A stretch of DNA of 64,000 nucleotides, taken from positions 35,794-99,793 of the forward strand of contig PDON01000061.1 in NCBI GenBank assembly GCA_002742935.1, read 5' to 3'. A program made the position numbers and the translations under genes. Below, piece by piece: positions 45,642-56,200 of the stretch. The stretch comes from Candidatus Cloacimonadota bacterium (GTDB lineage Bacteria > UBA4055). Every line of letters starts with the position of its first letter. Within the stretch, counting starts at the first letter, position 1. A model generated the notes under the pieces. It searched no databases, was not told where the DNA came from, and worked only from the letters and a program-made list of their open reading frames with translations.

Positions 45642-47330
45642 ATGAGTCTCTTTGAAGAAAGAATCGCAGAGAAATTATCACAATCTTTTGAACAATTAAA
45701 CTATGAAGAGATTCTTAGCTTCATAGAGAATCCTAAAAATCCCGACTTTGGAGATAAATCACTTCCATGTTTCAGATTTTCTAAATCAATGAAAAAATCT
45801 CCTGTACAGATTGGCGATCTTTTTATAGAAACCTTTAAAGATGATAATTTTTTTAATGAAGTAACAAATGTAAATGGTTTTTTAAACTTTAAGTTTAATA
45901 GAGAGATTTTTGTAAAAGATATAATGGTAAAGCTTTCAAATGGAGAGTTTTATAAAGAGCTTAAAGATTTAGGAAAAGGTAAAGTTTTAGCTATAGATTT
46001 TTCATCTCCAAATATTGCAAAAGAGTTTCATATAGGGCACTTAAGATCTACAGCTATTGGAAATGCTATATCAAACGCCTATGAGCTTGGAGGTTGGAGC
46101 GTTAAAAGAATAAACCATTTAGGTGATTGGGGTACACAATTTGGTAAGCTGATCTACGCTTATATTGAATGGGGAGATGAAGAGGAGTTTAAAAAGCAAC
46201 CTATAAGATACTTACAATCCATCTATGTAAAATTTCATAAACTTGCTGAAGAGGATCCTAGCTTAGAGGATAAAGGTAGAGAATGGTTTAAAAAACTTGA
46301 AGAAGGTGATAAAAAAGCAAAAGAACTTTGGGAACTATTCAGATTCCACGCTTTAGAGAGTTTAAAGAAAAGTTATGACAGATTAAATATAAGTTTTGAT
46401 CACTATTGGGGTGAAGCGTTTTACGAAGAGGATTGTAAAAAAGTTATAGAGATTGTTGAAAACAGTGATGCAGGATCTGTAAGTAATGGTGCTTTAATTG
46501 TCAATCTTGAAAAGTATGATATGCCACCATGTTTAATTAGAAAGAGTGATGGAACATCAATCTACGCTACAAGAGACTTAGCAGCCGCTATCCATAGATA
46601 TGAGAGTTTAAAGTTTGATAAATTTATCTATGTTACGGAAATGAAGCAAAACCTACACTTTAGACAGGTTATAAAATCTTTGGAGCTTCTTGGTTATGAG
46701 TGGGCAAACTCTATGGAACATGTATTTTTTGGCAGTATTAAAGGGATATCTACCAGAAAAGGTAATGTAAAATATCTTGATGATGTTTTTGATGAAGCTA
46801 AAGAGAGAGCTCTTTCGGTAATCAACGAAAAGAATCCTAACCTTGAAGATAAAGAATCTATTGCAGAAAGTATTGGAGTTGGTGCCGTTGTTTTCCAAGA
46901 TCTATCAAAATCAAGAGTTAAAGACAGTGAATTTAATTGGGAAAGGATTCTTGCTTTTGATGGCGAAACAGGACCTTATATTCAATACACCTTTGTAAGA
47001 ATACACAATATATTGGAGAAGGTTGGGGAGTTTGATTATTCAAATTTAGATTACTCTGTTTTAACAGACGATTCATCTTTTAAGATCCTTACGGAAATTG
47101 GAAGATTTAATAAAGTTCTGGAGAATTGTATAAGAGAAAATGAACCTTCTGTTATTGCTACATACATTATTTCACTTTCAAAAGCTTTTAATAAGTTCTA
47201 CCTTAACAACAGAGTTTTGGGTGAAGAGAAAAAAGTTGTTGATGCAAGAGCAACTCTTCTATTAAAACTCAAAGAGATTATGAGCTCGTGTATGAAAATT
47301 ATAGGTGTTCCTGAAGTTTATAAAATGTAG
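45642..47330 (+). CDS. argS: Arginyl-tRNA synthetase
   Basis: Class I synthetase, 562 residues, charging tRNA-Arg. The N-terminal Add1-like domain binds the tRNA D-loop. The catalytic core has the HIGH motif in PNIAKEFHIGHLRSTAIGNA, followed by NHLGDWGTQFGKLIYAY; the second signature is in the GISTRKGNVKYLDDVF region, in place of KMSKS as is common for ArgS. The C-terminal DALR anticodon-binding domain ends the protein (VLGEEKKVVDARATLLLKL). Length is normal. The ribosome site is GGGAG. It is followed after 79 bases by the QueD-like gene. Confidence 0.97.
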   Translation: MSLFEERIAEKLSQSFEQLNYEEILSFIENPKNPDFGDKSLPCFRFSKSMKKSPVQIGDLFIETFKDDNFFNEVTNVNGFLNFKFNREIFVKDIMVKLSNGEFYKELKDLGKGKVLAIDFSSPNIAKEFHIGHLRSTAIGNAISNAYELGGWSVKRINHLGDWGTQFGKLIYAYIEWGDEEEFKKQPIRYLQSIYVKFHKLAEEDPSLEDKGREWFKKLEEGDKKAKELWELFRFHALESLKKSYDRLNISFDHYWGEAFYEEDCKKVIEIVENSDAGSVSNGALIVNLEKYDMPPCLIRKSDGTSIYATRDLAAAIHRYESLKFDKFIYVTEMKQNLHFRQVIKSLELLGYEWANSMEHVFFGSIKGISTRKGNVKYLDDVFDEAKERALSVINEKNPNLEDKESIAESIGVGAVVFQDLSKSRVKDSEFNWERILAFDGETGPYIQYTFVRIHNILEKVGEFDYSNLDYSVLTDDSSFKILTEIGRFNKVLENCIRENEPSVIATYIISLSKAFNKFYLNNRVLGEEKKVVDARATLLLKLKEIMSSCMKIIGVPEVYKM

Positions 47331-47409
47331 AGTTTAATATTTAAATTTTTAAACTCAAAAATATTTTGTATCTTACTTTTATGGGAGTAGAAGATACAGA
47401 GGATTAAAA

Positions 47410-47778
47410 ATGTACGAAATATTTGTAAAAATGCACTTTTCATCAGCTCACAGGCTGATATCATATAACGGAGAATGTAGCAAACTTCACGGTCACAACT
47501 GGGAAGTAATGGTTTATGCCAGAACAAGTAAATTAAACGAGATTGGAATAGCTTTAGACTTCAAAGAGTTTAAAAAAAGTGTTAAAGAGGAGATTGATAA
47601 ATTTGATCATGTATACCTCAACGATCTTGAAGATTATAAAGATATGAACCCTACGGCAGAAAATATTGCACGAGTACTCTATAATACACTTTCAAAAAAG
47701 ATTAATACGGATGATATAAAAATTCATATGGTAGAGATCTGGGAAAGTGAAAAACAGGGTGCAAGATATTTTGAGTAG
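47410..47778 (+). CDS. queD: QueD/6-pyruvoyltetrahydropterin-synthase family enzyme
   Basis: A 122-residue tunnelling-fold enzyme. Zinc-binding histidines are in FSSAHRLI and KLHGHNWEV; the catalytic cysteine is in GECSKLHGHNW; the C-terminal glutamate is in MVEIWESEKQGARY. This set fits 6-carboxy-5,6,7,8-tetrahydropterin synthase (QueD), which makes the queuosine and 7-deazaguanine precursor, and the short length favours QueD over eukaryote-type PTPS. No queC, queE or queF gene is near. The coding sequence overlaps the start of the next gene by about 32 bases. Confidence 0.88.
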   Translation: MYEIFVKMHFSSAHRLISYNGECSKLHGHNWEVMVYARTSKLNEIGIALDFKEFKKSVKEEIDKFDHVYLNDLEDYKDMNPTAENIARVLYNTLSKKINTDDIKIHMVEIWESEKQGARYFE

Positions 47779-48970
47779 TATAATTACCAAACTTAGAACT
47801 TATAAAAAGTTTACCGGTTCTACTTATAGTGTAATTGTTATAGATTCGGGTTATTTCTTAATAAAAGAGATAACCCTTTCTCTTTTAAAGATAGATTGCA
47901 GAGTTGAAAAATTACCCCTTTATAACAGTATAAATGGTGATCCTTCAATAAAAAACAGTTCGGGAGTAAATCCAAACTTTGTTGAAGATCTTCTCTTAAA
48001 AATATACAAACACAAACCTGATTTTATTGTTACTGTAAATATGATTGGTTTTGATGAGGAGGGCAGACTTTCAAACCTTTTAAATTCTATCAATCTTCCT
48101 GTTGTAAACTGGTTTACGGATACCCCATTTGGTATAATAAAAAACCCAATAAATTTTGATAAAGAAAATATCTACTCTTTTAGTTGGGAAAAACACTATA
48201 TACCAAAATTTAACTCACTCTTCAAAAAACACAGAATATACTATCTACCTTATGCAACACAGATGAATAAGGAGTATAATTTTTCCCATGAATTTGAATC
48301 AGAGATCTCTTTTGTGGGTAACTCAATGATTGAAGCTGTCAACTTATGGAGAGAAAGATGTAAGATAAAAAGAGAGGTAGAGGAAAGATTTATTGATACT
48401 ATCTATAACACTGAGCAGTTTAGTGTTATAGCAAAGTTGATAGAATCCTTTATAGATGAGAATAGTATTGAAAACTATGAAGCATCTTTTTACTACTTTT
48501 TAGGTTCAAAGATTTTGAGAGAGAGGATCTTTAAATTTCTGGATAGAGAAAATATGCCGGTAGATATATACGGAGACAACTATTGGGAAGATTATGGTTT
48601 TAAAAATCATAGATTAAAGGGTAAAGTAAACTACTACTCAGAGCTTCCATACATATATAGATCTTCCTACATTTCACTAAATATAACATCACCACAGATG
48701 ATTTCCGCTGTTAATCAAAGAGTATTTGACTGTTTTAGTGCAGGAGGTTTCTTAATAAGTGATAAGAGAGAGGATCTGGAGATCCTTTTTGATAGCTTTC
48801 CCACCTATGACAGCGAAAAACAGCTTTTAGATATTATATCCTACTACAAGAAAAATATTGATTTCCATCTTTTATTAAAAGAGAGAATAAAAAAGAGTAT
48901 TAGAACTCTACACAGTTATGAAAATAGACTGAGCTATATAATAGATGTATTGAGATCCGAGAAAAGCTAA
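47747..48970 (+). CDS. CgeB-like glycosyltransferase
   Basis: A protein of about 407 residues with the layout of CgeB/DUF3880 glycosyltransferases: an N-terminal Rossmann part with PDFIVTVNMIGFDEEGRLSN and LPVVNWFTDTPFGI, a central ISFVGNSM, and a C-terminal GT1-like part with VDIYGDNYWEDYGF, SELPYIYRSSYISLNIT and VNQRVFDCFSAGGFLIS. These proteins glycosylate surface layers or spore coats. The GTG start used here lies inside queD; later in-frame starts are possible, so the first residues are uncertain. Its task is probably envelope glycan synthesis, as for the genes at 39820-44407. Confidence 0.8.
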   Translation: MKNRVQDILSSIITKLRTYKKFTGSTYSVIVIDSGYFLIKEITLSLLKIDCRVEKLPLYNSINGDPSIKNSSGVNPNFVEDLLLKIYKHKPDFIVTVNMIGFDEEGRLSNLLNSINLPVVNWFTDTPFGIIKNPINFDKENIYSFSWEKHYIPKFNSLFKKHRIYYLPYATQMNKEYNFSHEFESEISFVGNSMIEAVNLWRERCKIKREVEERFIDTIYNTEQFSVIAKLIESFIDENSIENYEASFYYFLGSKILRERIFKFLDRENMPVDIYGDNYWEDYGFKNHRLKGKVNYYSELPYIYRSSYISLNITSPQMISAVNQRVFDCFSAGGFLISDKREDLEILFDSFPTYDSEKQLLDIISYYKKNIDFHLLLKERIKKSIRTLHSYENRLSYIIDVLRSEKS

Positions 48971-49057
48971 AATTACTATTTTTATGTTTCATATTTTTAT
49001 ATTTGGAGAGTTATTCAGGTTATATTTAACTTTTTAAGCAGATCCTATTAACAAAAA

Positions 49058-49205
49058 AATCTGAGCTCAACATAGACTGTTTATGGAGTATTTTTGTTGT
49101 AAACTATCGTAAATACTGTTCCCTGAAAATTTTTAAAGAAGTGAAGGGTCAGAGAAACAATTTCATTTACCAAAAATCTCTAAACTTTTATATCAAACTC
49201 AGATT
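49058..49205. repeat. Small inverted-terminal-repeat element without core
   Basis: A 148-base unit with ends AATCTGAGCTCAACATAG (49058-49075) and TTATATCAAACTCAGATT (49188-49205). Each differs from the reference 18-bp end (56830, 60509) only by transitions. It lies between the CgeB-like gene and the muramidase gene, and holds no gene. Confidence 0.6.
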
Positions 49206-49262
49206 CACACCTAATTATAATATTTTTTTAGCTATTATAAAAGATTTTTTTTATACCTCTTT

Positions 49263-49796
49263 TTATACAAAATTAAGCGTTCTTCTAATCCAACCAAATA
49301 AAAACAACTTATCTTTTATATTATTTTTACAGATACTCATATATCTCTCAGTTCTGCCCAATGCAAATTTACACAAAAATAATCTTTCATCAATAGTATT
49401 TATTTCTTCTAGTGACTTTGGACCAATAATTCCATCAGGTGTTGTACCTACTATAGTTTGGGCAAGTTTAGAACTTGTTCCAATACCGGCATTAACTCCA
49501 AAATCAAAAATAGAGTTAGCAATACTCTGATCCTCTATATCATCACCTCTAATTTTATCCCAATAGTTGGTTTTATAAAGAGAGTAAACCTTGGACTGAA
49601 GATCTTCATCATCTTCTAGGTTTTGAGGGAATCCGTTTTCACTTTTTTTAAGATCAATATTTTTCCAACCTGACCAATCTTGATTTCTATTCCTAGAAAC
49701 CCCTTTATAGGTCTCCCCTCCCGAGTCTATTTCGTTGGAGACATATCCACCCTCAAATATCAATGTAATTCCTATTGCTATATTAAAGTTAGCCAT
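49263..49796 (-). CDS. GH108 muramidase (phage-type endolysin)
   Basis: A 177-residue peptidoglycan hydrolase without a signal peptide. The catalytic region FEGGYVSNEIDSGGETYKGVS (in two blocks near residues 14-34) contains the family's catalytic glutamate in EGGY and the conserved DxGGET. The C-terminal half, IFDFGVNAGIGTSSKLAQTI then DGIIGPKSLEEIN, is a PG-binding_3-like domain. Phages and prophages use this family to break the wall during lysis. Without a signal it needs a holin-type protein to reach the wall. The start at 49796 follows GGAGGAGAAGTG; a GTG three bases before is less likely. Two small genes lie upstream on the same strand. Confidence 0.88.
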   Translation of the reverse strand: MANFNIAIGITLIFEGGYVSNEIDSGGETYKGVSRNRNQDWSGWKNIDLKKSENGFPQNLEDDEDLQSKVYSLYKTNYWDKIRGDDIEDQSIANSIFDFGVNAGIGTSSKLAQTIVGTTPDGIIGPKSLEEINTIDERLFLCKFALGRTERYMSICKNNIKDKLFLFGWIRRTLNFV

Positions 49797-49848
49797 CACT
49801 TCTCCTCCGTAGATACTATTGTTAAATCTATAATTTTTAAAATTTTTA

Positions 49849-50196
49849 TTATAGTTCGGAACCTGATATATTTAATCCTGTTACATCCTCTATCACTTTC
49901 CAGATTACCCCTACAATAGCATTCCAGACTTTCTCAATTGTAACCATTAAAATACCTCGAAGAGTTTTAGCAAAATTAAGAACCATCTCTTCAATGCTAT
50001 CCAAAAAAAACTCTCGTGTCTCTTCAGTTATCTTACCGTTTACTATTCCAAGTGCTACAAGCTCTGATTGTTGAGCTATTGCAAAAATTTGTCGTCTAGA
50101 AAAACCTCTCATTGTAGTTACATCTTTATTAAGAATCTTAGATGCAGCATCTTTCATATCTTCAACTAATTGTGTAGTATCAATTATTGCACTCAT
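49849..50196 (-). CDS. Small protein of the lysis-like cassette, unknown function
   Basis: A 115-residue protein between the lipoprotein and the muramidase genes. It is helical, with a basic middle (GFSRRQIFAIAQQSEL) and a mostly hydrophobic, amphipathic C-terminal stretch (GILMVTIEKVWNAIVGVIWK, residues about 83-102). It has no clear signal peptide or classical membrane helix. By position it could be a holin-like or membrane-perturbing factor, but the sequence alone does not prove this. It has a plausible GGAAAC/GAGAGG ribosome region upstream. Confidence 0.6.
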   Translation of the reverse strand: MSAIIDTTQLVEDMKDAASKILNKDVTTMRGFSRRQIFAIAQQSELVALGIVNGKITEETREFFLDSIEEMVLNFAKTLRGILMVTIEKVWNAIVGVIWKVIEDVTGLNISGSEL

Positions 50197-50219
50197 TTTT
50201 GTTTCCTCTCATATTTATA

Positions 50220-50726
50220 TTATCGTTCCAGAAAAGCTTCATAAGTCAATGCTTGATCTAAATATATAATTGTTTGACCCTTAAACAACTTTACTTCAAA
50301 TGATGTCAATCCTTGTTTTTTATCCGTATCTCTCATCTTTGTTATTGTTTCGGAAACCTTCTCCAAAGCAGTAGCACTTGGAGTAACTTCATCTTCTAAA
50401 AGATTTACCCCTCTCGACTGGAGATACTTATTTACTTTTCCAATAATTTTATTTCTAGGCTTAGGACGAGCTTTCAATTGGATTATTAGTGCATCAATAT
50501 TTCCAATTATTGTATTGTAGGTCTTACTCCTACCATAATAGGTAGCACTATTTGTCCCTAAAGATGTAGAAGCAAAAAGTTCCATTGTTTTTTTGTTTAT
50601 AGAAATTAACCCTTCAACAATTACTCTGTTATAATTTGGAGCCATTGTTGTAGCACATCCTGTAAGAAAAATAGTAATCATAACAACAAATATTAATTGT
50701 GCAGATCTAACAGAAAGATATTTCAT
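50220..50726 (-). CDS. Lipoprotein of the lysis-like cassette
   Basis: A 168-residue lipoprotein with signal LIFVVMITIFLTGC and lipobox cysteine near residue 24. The mature part is mostly helical and contains a basic region (LKARPKPRNKIIGKVNKY). It starts the three-gene minus-strand run, 23 bases before the 115-residue gene. In phage lysis cassettes a lipoprotein often serves as the outer-membrane spanin, but this one is long for that, and no inner-membrane spanin is seen. Function unknown. Confidence 0.65.
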   Translation of the reverse strand: MKYLSVRSAQLIFVVMITIFLTGCATTMAPNYNRVIVEGLISINKKTMELFASTSLGTNSATYYGRSKTYNTIIGNIDALIIQLKARPKPRNKIIGKVNKYLQSRGVNLLEDEVTPSATALEKVSETITKMRDTDKKQGLTSFEVKLFKGQTIIYLDQALTYEAFLER

Positions 50727-51149
50727 ATTATCCTCTCCTCAATTTATTAATACAAAGTTGCATCTCCTAATGAAAACAGAAAAACTACTTCCTATAAATA
50801 TCTAGTGTCCTTTAAAACGCAGGTTATCATGTTTCCTGAATACTCTGAATGAGTTCATAAAGCAAAACCAATTGTAATACCTTTAACTAACTAACCAATA
50901 AAAGAGTACAAACTAATTGATGATATTTTCATATACAAATATCTAATAATATTCTAGCAAAAAAGATTATAAAAAACAAGATAAAAAGTAGTAAAACATA
51001 AATTTGACTCCAAACTCTTGTTAAAATAAATATTTTCTAATATTTATCATTAAAAAAAGAAAAAAAGATAGTAGCTTTTCATAAACTTTTACAGTTCTTT
51101 ATACAATAAAGCACTAAATTTTTTCATATTTGATAAAAAAGGAGAATTA
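50727..51149. other. Divergent gap upstream of the phosphate transporter gene
   Basis: About 420 AT-rich bases holding the promoters of the lipoprotein gene (minus strand) and of the Na/phosphate transporter gene (plus strand, AAGGAG before the ATG). No repeat, RNA gene or convincing small gene was found. Confidence 0.4.
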
Positions 51150-52319
51150 ATGAAAAGCAATCTAGAGAAATTTAAACCCTTCTTTAGTACTATATCTATG
51201 CTGTTTTTTCTGTGGATATTTCTTCTCAGTATAAAACTTCTGGGGGGATCATTTAAAAACTATTTCATAAATGATGCAGGAAGTTTAATTGAAAATGCTA
51301 CAGGAAACCCTGTTGTAAGTTTGTTTATAGGAATATTGGCAACAGCCATTGTTCAATCGTCATCCACAACAACATCAATAATAATTGCATTTGTAGGATC
51401 GGGTACTATACCAATGACAAATGCAGTACCTATGATAATGGGTGCAAACATTGGAACTTCCGTAACCAATACAATTGTGTCATTTGGTAATGTTAGAAAT
51501 AAAATTGAATTTCAAAGATCATTTTCTGCTGCCATTGTTCACGATTTTTTTAACTGGCTCTCAGTATTAATATTTTTGCCTATAGAGATATTTACAAATA
51601 AAGTTGGCGAAAACGGAGAAAATTTGGGTGGATTTATTGCAAGATCAGCGAGATCTATCACAGAGTTTATATACGGATCGGGAGGAGTTAAATTTTCATC
51701 TCCACTGGATTCTCTGGTTAAGCCTGTAGCCAAATGGCTACAATCTTCAATTGGTAATCTATTTGATCTTTCATCTAAAAAAGGGGATTATTCTACTATC
51801 CTACTATTGATAATGGTAGGTTTTTCCATGATCTTACTATTTGTTTCCCTTAAATATATGTCAAAAATTATGAAATCTCTTTTATTGGGTAAATTTGAGG
51901 TTTATCTACATAAGTTTGTTTTTAACAATACAGCAACCGCACTAATATTTGGAGTGCTTTTCACCATATCAGTTCAATCCTCATCTATTACAACATCTGT
52001 AATTATACCTCTCTGTGGAGCGGGAATATTAACATTAAGACAGATTTTCCCGTATACCATTGGTGCAAACATTGGTACAACTATAACCGGTATCTTGGCA
52101 TCTCTGGTTTCAGGAAAAATTGATGGAATAATTATTGCCATAGTTCATACACTATTCAATATTTTTGGAGCTGCAATATTTATTCCTCTAAAATCGATAC
52201 CTATCAAACTGGCAGATAGCTATGCAAAACTTGCAGCTAACAGTAGAATGTGGGCCATTATGTTTGTATTAGTGCTATTCTTTATTTTACCTATACTATT
52301 AATTTTTACTACAGGATAG
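51150..52319 (+). CDS. Na+/phosphate cotransporter (NptA/YjbB family)
   Basis: A 389-residue inner-membrane protein with two inverted repeats, each carrying the QSS motif: TAIVQSSSTTTSIIIAF near residue 62 and VQSSSITTSVIIPL near 273, plus MGANIGTSVTNTIVSFG and IGANIGTTITGILASL. These motifs line the substrate path of SLC34/NptA carriers, which bring in phosphate with sodium. The C-terminal PhoU-like domain that is fused in many relatives is not present; instead a separate PhoU-like gene follows 13 bases downstream. A transport or regulatory link to phosphate is therefore likely. Confidence 0.92.
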   Translation: MKSNLEKFKPFFSTISMLFFLWIFLLSIKLLGGSFKNYFINDAGSLIENATGNPVVSLFIGILATAIVQSSSTTTSIIIAFVGSGTIPMTNAVPMIMGANIGTSVTNTIVSFGNVRNKIEFQRSFSAAIVHDFFNWLSVLIFLPIEIFTNKVGENGENLGGFIARSARSITEFIYGSGGVKFSSPLDSLVKPVAKWLQSSIGNLFDLSSKKGDYSTILLLIMVGFSMILLFVSLKYMSKIMKSLLLGKFEVYLHKFVFNNTATALIFGVLFTISVQSSSITTSVIIPLCGAGILTLRQIFPYTIGANIGTTITGILASLVSGKIDGIIIAIVHTLFNIFGAAIFIPLKSIPIKLADSYAKLAANSRMWAIMFVLVLFFILPILLIFTTG

Positions 52320-52332
52320 AGGAGGATGAGAA

Positions 52333-53001
52333 ATGATTTTTAACGAATTAGCAAATATATGGAGAAAAAAAGATCTTTTGACTCAGGCTATAAGTGATTC
52401 CAAGGAGATGCTGGAAATAGCTTACGATATATTTCACTCTATAAAAAATAAAGTGTTGGATTTTGAGGGGGATGAAGTTGATCTTGAAGAGGTAAAAAAG
52501 AAGGATTATCTACTGAACCATTTTGAAAGATCTATTAAGAAAAAAGTATTTGAACATGTAAGCTTAAATGATAAAGAGGATCAAAACTTATATTCATCAT
52601 TTGTCCTTATATCTATTGTTGGTAATATTGAACGATTGGGTGATTATACTAAAAATATTAGTGAAATTGTTGATGAAAGAGATAGATTAAAGAGTAATAA
52701 GTACAATAAAATACTCAATGATCTTCTTAATGAAACAGATAAGCTGTTCAAAGAAACATTGAGAGCCTATCTTAAAACAGATTTTGATAAAGCTCAAGAG
52801 ATAAATAGTATTCAACACGATATAAAATCAAAAGTTGATACTCTTGTTAAAGATCTTATTAGAGATGAAAATAGTGATGATAACTTGGTTATCTATGCTC
52901 TAATGTTTAGATACATAAAAAGGGTAGCATCTCACCTTATGCATATATCTACAAGTATTACAAACTCAATTGATAATATTGGCTATTATAGAGATGAATA
53001 A
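52333..53001 (+). CDS. PhoU-like regulator of the phosphate transporter
   Basis: A 222-residue soluble helical protein. Two PhoU-type repeats are visible with metal-binding motifs: NIERLGDYTKNISEIV near residue 98 and YIKRVASHLMHISTSI near 191. The second has lost the usual E/DxxxD acidic pair. PhoU proteins dampen phosphate uptake; encoded next to the transporter and in place of the fused domain, it probably controls that carrier. The gap to the transporter gene is 13 bases with a GGAGG site. A terminator follows. Confidence 0.85.
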   Translation: MIFNELANIWRKKDLLTQAISDSKEMLEIAYDIFHSIKNKVLDFEGDEVDLEEVKKKDYLLNHFERSIKKKVFEHVSLNDKEDQNLYSSFVLISIVGNIERLGDYTKNISEIVDERDRLKSNKYNKILNDLLNETDKLFKETLRAYLKTDFDKAQEINSIQHDIKSKVDTLVKDLIRDENSDDNLVIYALMFRYIKRVASHLMHISTSITNSIDNIGYYRDE

Positions 53002-53057
53002 TTAAACTAAGACCTTCAAATTTGTTAAAGAGGGTTGATAGAAACCGATAATTACAG

Positions 53058-53093
53058 AAAAAAGGTAGAGACAGACTCATCTCTACCTTTTTT
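53058..53093 (+). terminator. Terminator after the PhoU-like gene
   Basis: A perfect 14-bp stem AAAAAAGGTAGAGA / TCTCTACCTTTTTT with an 8-base loop, 57 bases after the stop. Confidence 0.8.
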
Positions 53094-53154
53094 ATCTTAT
53101 ACATAAATCATTATAAGTTAACTCATCAAACAAGTTTCAAATAAGGGTAAAAAT

Positions 53155-53182
53155 AAAAAGCTCCGAAAAATCGGAGCTTTTT
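53155..53182 (-). terminator. Terminator of the second C25 protease gene
   Basis: A perfect 12-bp stem AAAAAGCTCCGA / TCGGAGCTTTTT with a 4-base loop, 20 bases after the minus-strand stop at 53202. It can act in both directions. Confidence 0.8.
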
Positions 53183-53201
53183 ATTACTATTTCAAGAAAG
53201 A

Positions 53202-56200
53202 TTATTTAACAAGAATCATCTTCTTAGTCATAACTTTATTGTTAGCAACAAGCTTGTAATAGTAAACACCGCTTGAAAGTGATTTAGCATCAAAATTCAC
53301 AGAGTGTGTACCAATACTTAGGTTGTTATTAATCAACTCTTGAACCATCTGACCTTGAGCATTAAATACTGCAAGTTTTACATTAGAAGCAGTTGAAAGA
53401 TCAAAGCTAATTGTAGTAGTTGGGTTGAATGGGTTAGGATAGTTTTGGTGAAGTGAAGTAGTATTAGGTAAACCTTCTTCTACACTAGAACTAACAGACT
53501 TAAAAACTTCTACATCATCAATATACCAATAGTTAATATTATAACTATTTCCATTGAATCTAAAAGCAAATCTGAAAGTCTCTGATCCAAAACCTTCAAC
53601 ACCATAACCAACCGCTACTGAATCTACAGTAGCAGGAATACTAGCATTTTCAAAAGTTTTCAGATTAACCCAATTAACCCCATCTCCACTTGTAGCAAGA
53701 TGTATGGTGTAATCCTGTCCATTATAATCACTAATATAATGCTTATACTTAATAATCAGACCTTTATTTACTTCGAAACCAGAAGTATTAATCTCAGGAG
53801 AGATCAAATATTGATCAGCTATAGTTTGTGGATTCCAACCAAATCCAGCTTCTGGAGCATCACCTCCTGCATTATTACTGTTTCTACCTTGCCAATTTTC
53901 TCCACCTTCAACACTCCAACCTTCACCAGGGAAAGTAGAGAAATCGTTAGATAAAACTAATGGATCATTACAAACTTGTTGATGCTGTAAATGTGCTTCA
54001 TATTCTAAATCAGCTTCTACATCAATGTTGAATGTGAAGAAAACAGGATCTTCATTTGGAGTATCAAAGGTAGCAGCTACTTCAAAATCTTTAGATTCAC
54101 CTGCAGCAATAGTACCTAGATCTTCACTTTGAGGAGCGAAAGAAACCATAGAGCTATTATCAGAGCTTATAGATGCCATAGCTCCTGTTACATCAGCTCC
54201 ACCATTATTTGTAATAGTGTAAACGTAGTTAACTGTTTGACCACTTTCAGGAAGAATAATATCTTGAGTGTAAGCAATCTCAACATCAGGAGCGTTTACA
54301 GTAAGTACTATATTTGAAGTGTACTCAGCTTTTCCTCCATAACTATCTGTTATAGTTACAGTAAAAGGAATTTGTGTTTGATTCTCAACATTTGAAGCAA
54401 TCTCAACTTCAAAAGCTTCATCAATTGAGATAGTCTCTTCACCGGCTATAGATGTATAATCTGCATCTCCATCTGTTATAGTAACAAACTCTGATTCAGT
54501 AGAAAGGGTTATAGTACCATTTTCTGAAACTACAGAACCAACATTTTTGAAGTTAGCAGAAATCTTTACTGTCTCGCCGTAATCAGGCTCATTGTTGTTG
54601 TCATCAACAACACTATAAGAATCTACAACAACCCATGGTTGATCAGGAGAAGCAACTACTATATCCTGGTATATTGTTGCAAGGTTTTTACCTGTAACAA
54701 CCATTTTAGCGTTTCCGGGTATCAACTCATGTTCAATTGTAACATTACCGGAAGCATCAGTAACAGCTTTGTAACTCATATCACCTTGAGAAAGAGATAC
54801 TAATGCACCTTCAAAGGCAGAACCAGCAGCAGAAATTGAAGTTGAGAAAGGTACTCCCGCTAAAACCGTATTTTGTGACATTGAAACCTGCATTGGAACC
54901 TTGTTTCTAATATCAACCGAAGCATCACCAAAAATAGTCCATGTTTCAACAGTCTCTTGATCCAATCCTTGGTTAGATTCTGTGAGCATTAAAACTCCAG
55001 CATTAAAGAATGTTGAACCAAATGTAACTCTTGATTCTGTTGTATTAATACCATTTTGTCCTGGATGATCATCATAGTTGTAACCACCAATAACGATATC
55101 ATTAAAATAGTCTTGACCTCTCATAGGAGGAGCCCATGGTTGATTTATAGTTGATCCGGCAAAAGCGATAGATCCACCATTAGGATTTTTTGCCCAAGCT
55201 TCAGCAAAACAATCTCCACCAACATGGAATTCACCGTTAACACAAGCAACAGATACAATGTAAGGAAGCATATTGCCATTTGTTAAGGCAGCTGCATTTG
55301 CAACAGAGAAACCTGTTGTAACCCATGTGTCGTGAGATCCGTGACCAACATAGTTTGCAGCACTAACACCATTGTTTACAGCAGTTGTAACGCCTGAAGC
55401 TGCTGCTGCAGCACCATACTCTGTTGTAAACTCTTGATATCCGTAAGGAGTAAGTTTATCATTTTTTATAACATCCATATGTATTATGTCAGATTCACCA
55501 TCATCACCATTATTAGGACCTCCATCAGGAGATGCTACTAAAAGAGCTGATTCATACCAATCACCGGAAGTACTATTATCTTGCTCATAAGCAATAGTTT
55601 TATTAACCTGAGCAGTTACCTCTTCAGGAGAGTTTGCTGAAAATCTACCAATAACCATATCAGGCAACATATCACTACCTACAACACAACCAAGCATAGG
55701 ATCCATAGGTGCTCCGGCTCCGCCACCAAGGTCACACTTAATATCAGCCCAGTCACCAACTAATTGAACATACAACAGGTTATTATTGTTATCGTAAGCA
55801 GCTTGAACATTATCTTTTACATTTGTACCTGTAGCAACAACTTCAGAAGTAACATTGTAACCTTTTTGCTTTTTCCACTCAATGTAAGGTTGGATAGCTT
55901 CTTCATCTCTAGCTGTATAGATTACATGAATATCACCATAGTTTCCAATAGTTAAATCTCTTGAATCGTAGTTTACAAATACAGAGTTGTAAATACTATT
56001 CATCTCTCTTGTAATTGTTGAAGTTTTTCTATTTAGAGGGTTAGTAGAAGTAGATTTTTCCACTAGTTCAACCTCAATAGTTTTGTAAACTCTTAAAGTT
56101 TGAGTTGAAGCATTATATTGGAATGGATAAGCAAAAACAGTAACACCCCTTACATCTCTTAATATGTAAGGATCAACTGAAGTTGCTAAATTTGAAGGGA

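Noticed and set aside
49141..49530. 129-codon plus-strand open frame
   Set aside because: It lies mostly antisense to the GH108 muramidase gene, has no ribosome site, and its first part overlaps the inverted-repeat element at 49058-49205.
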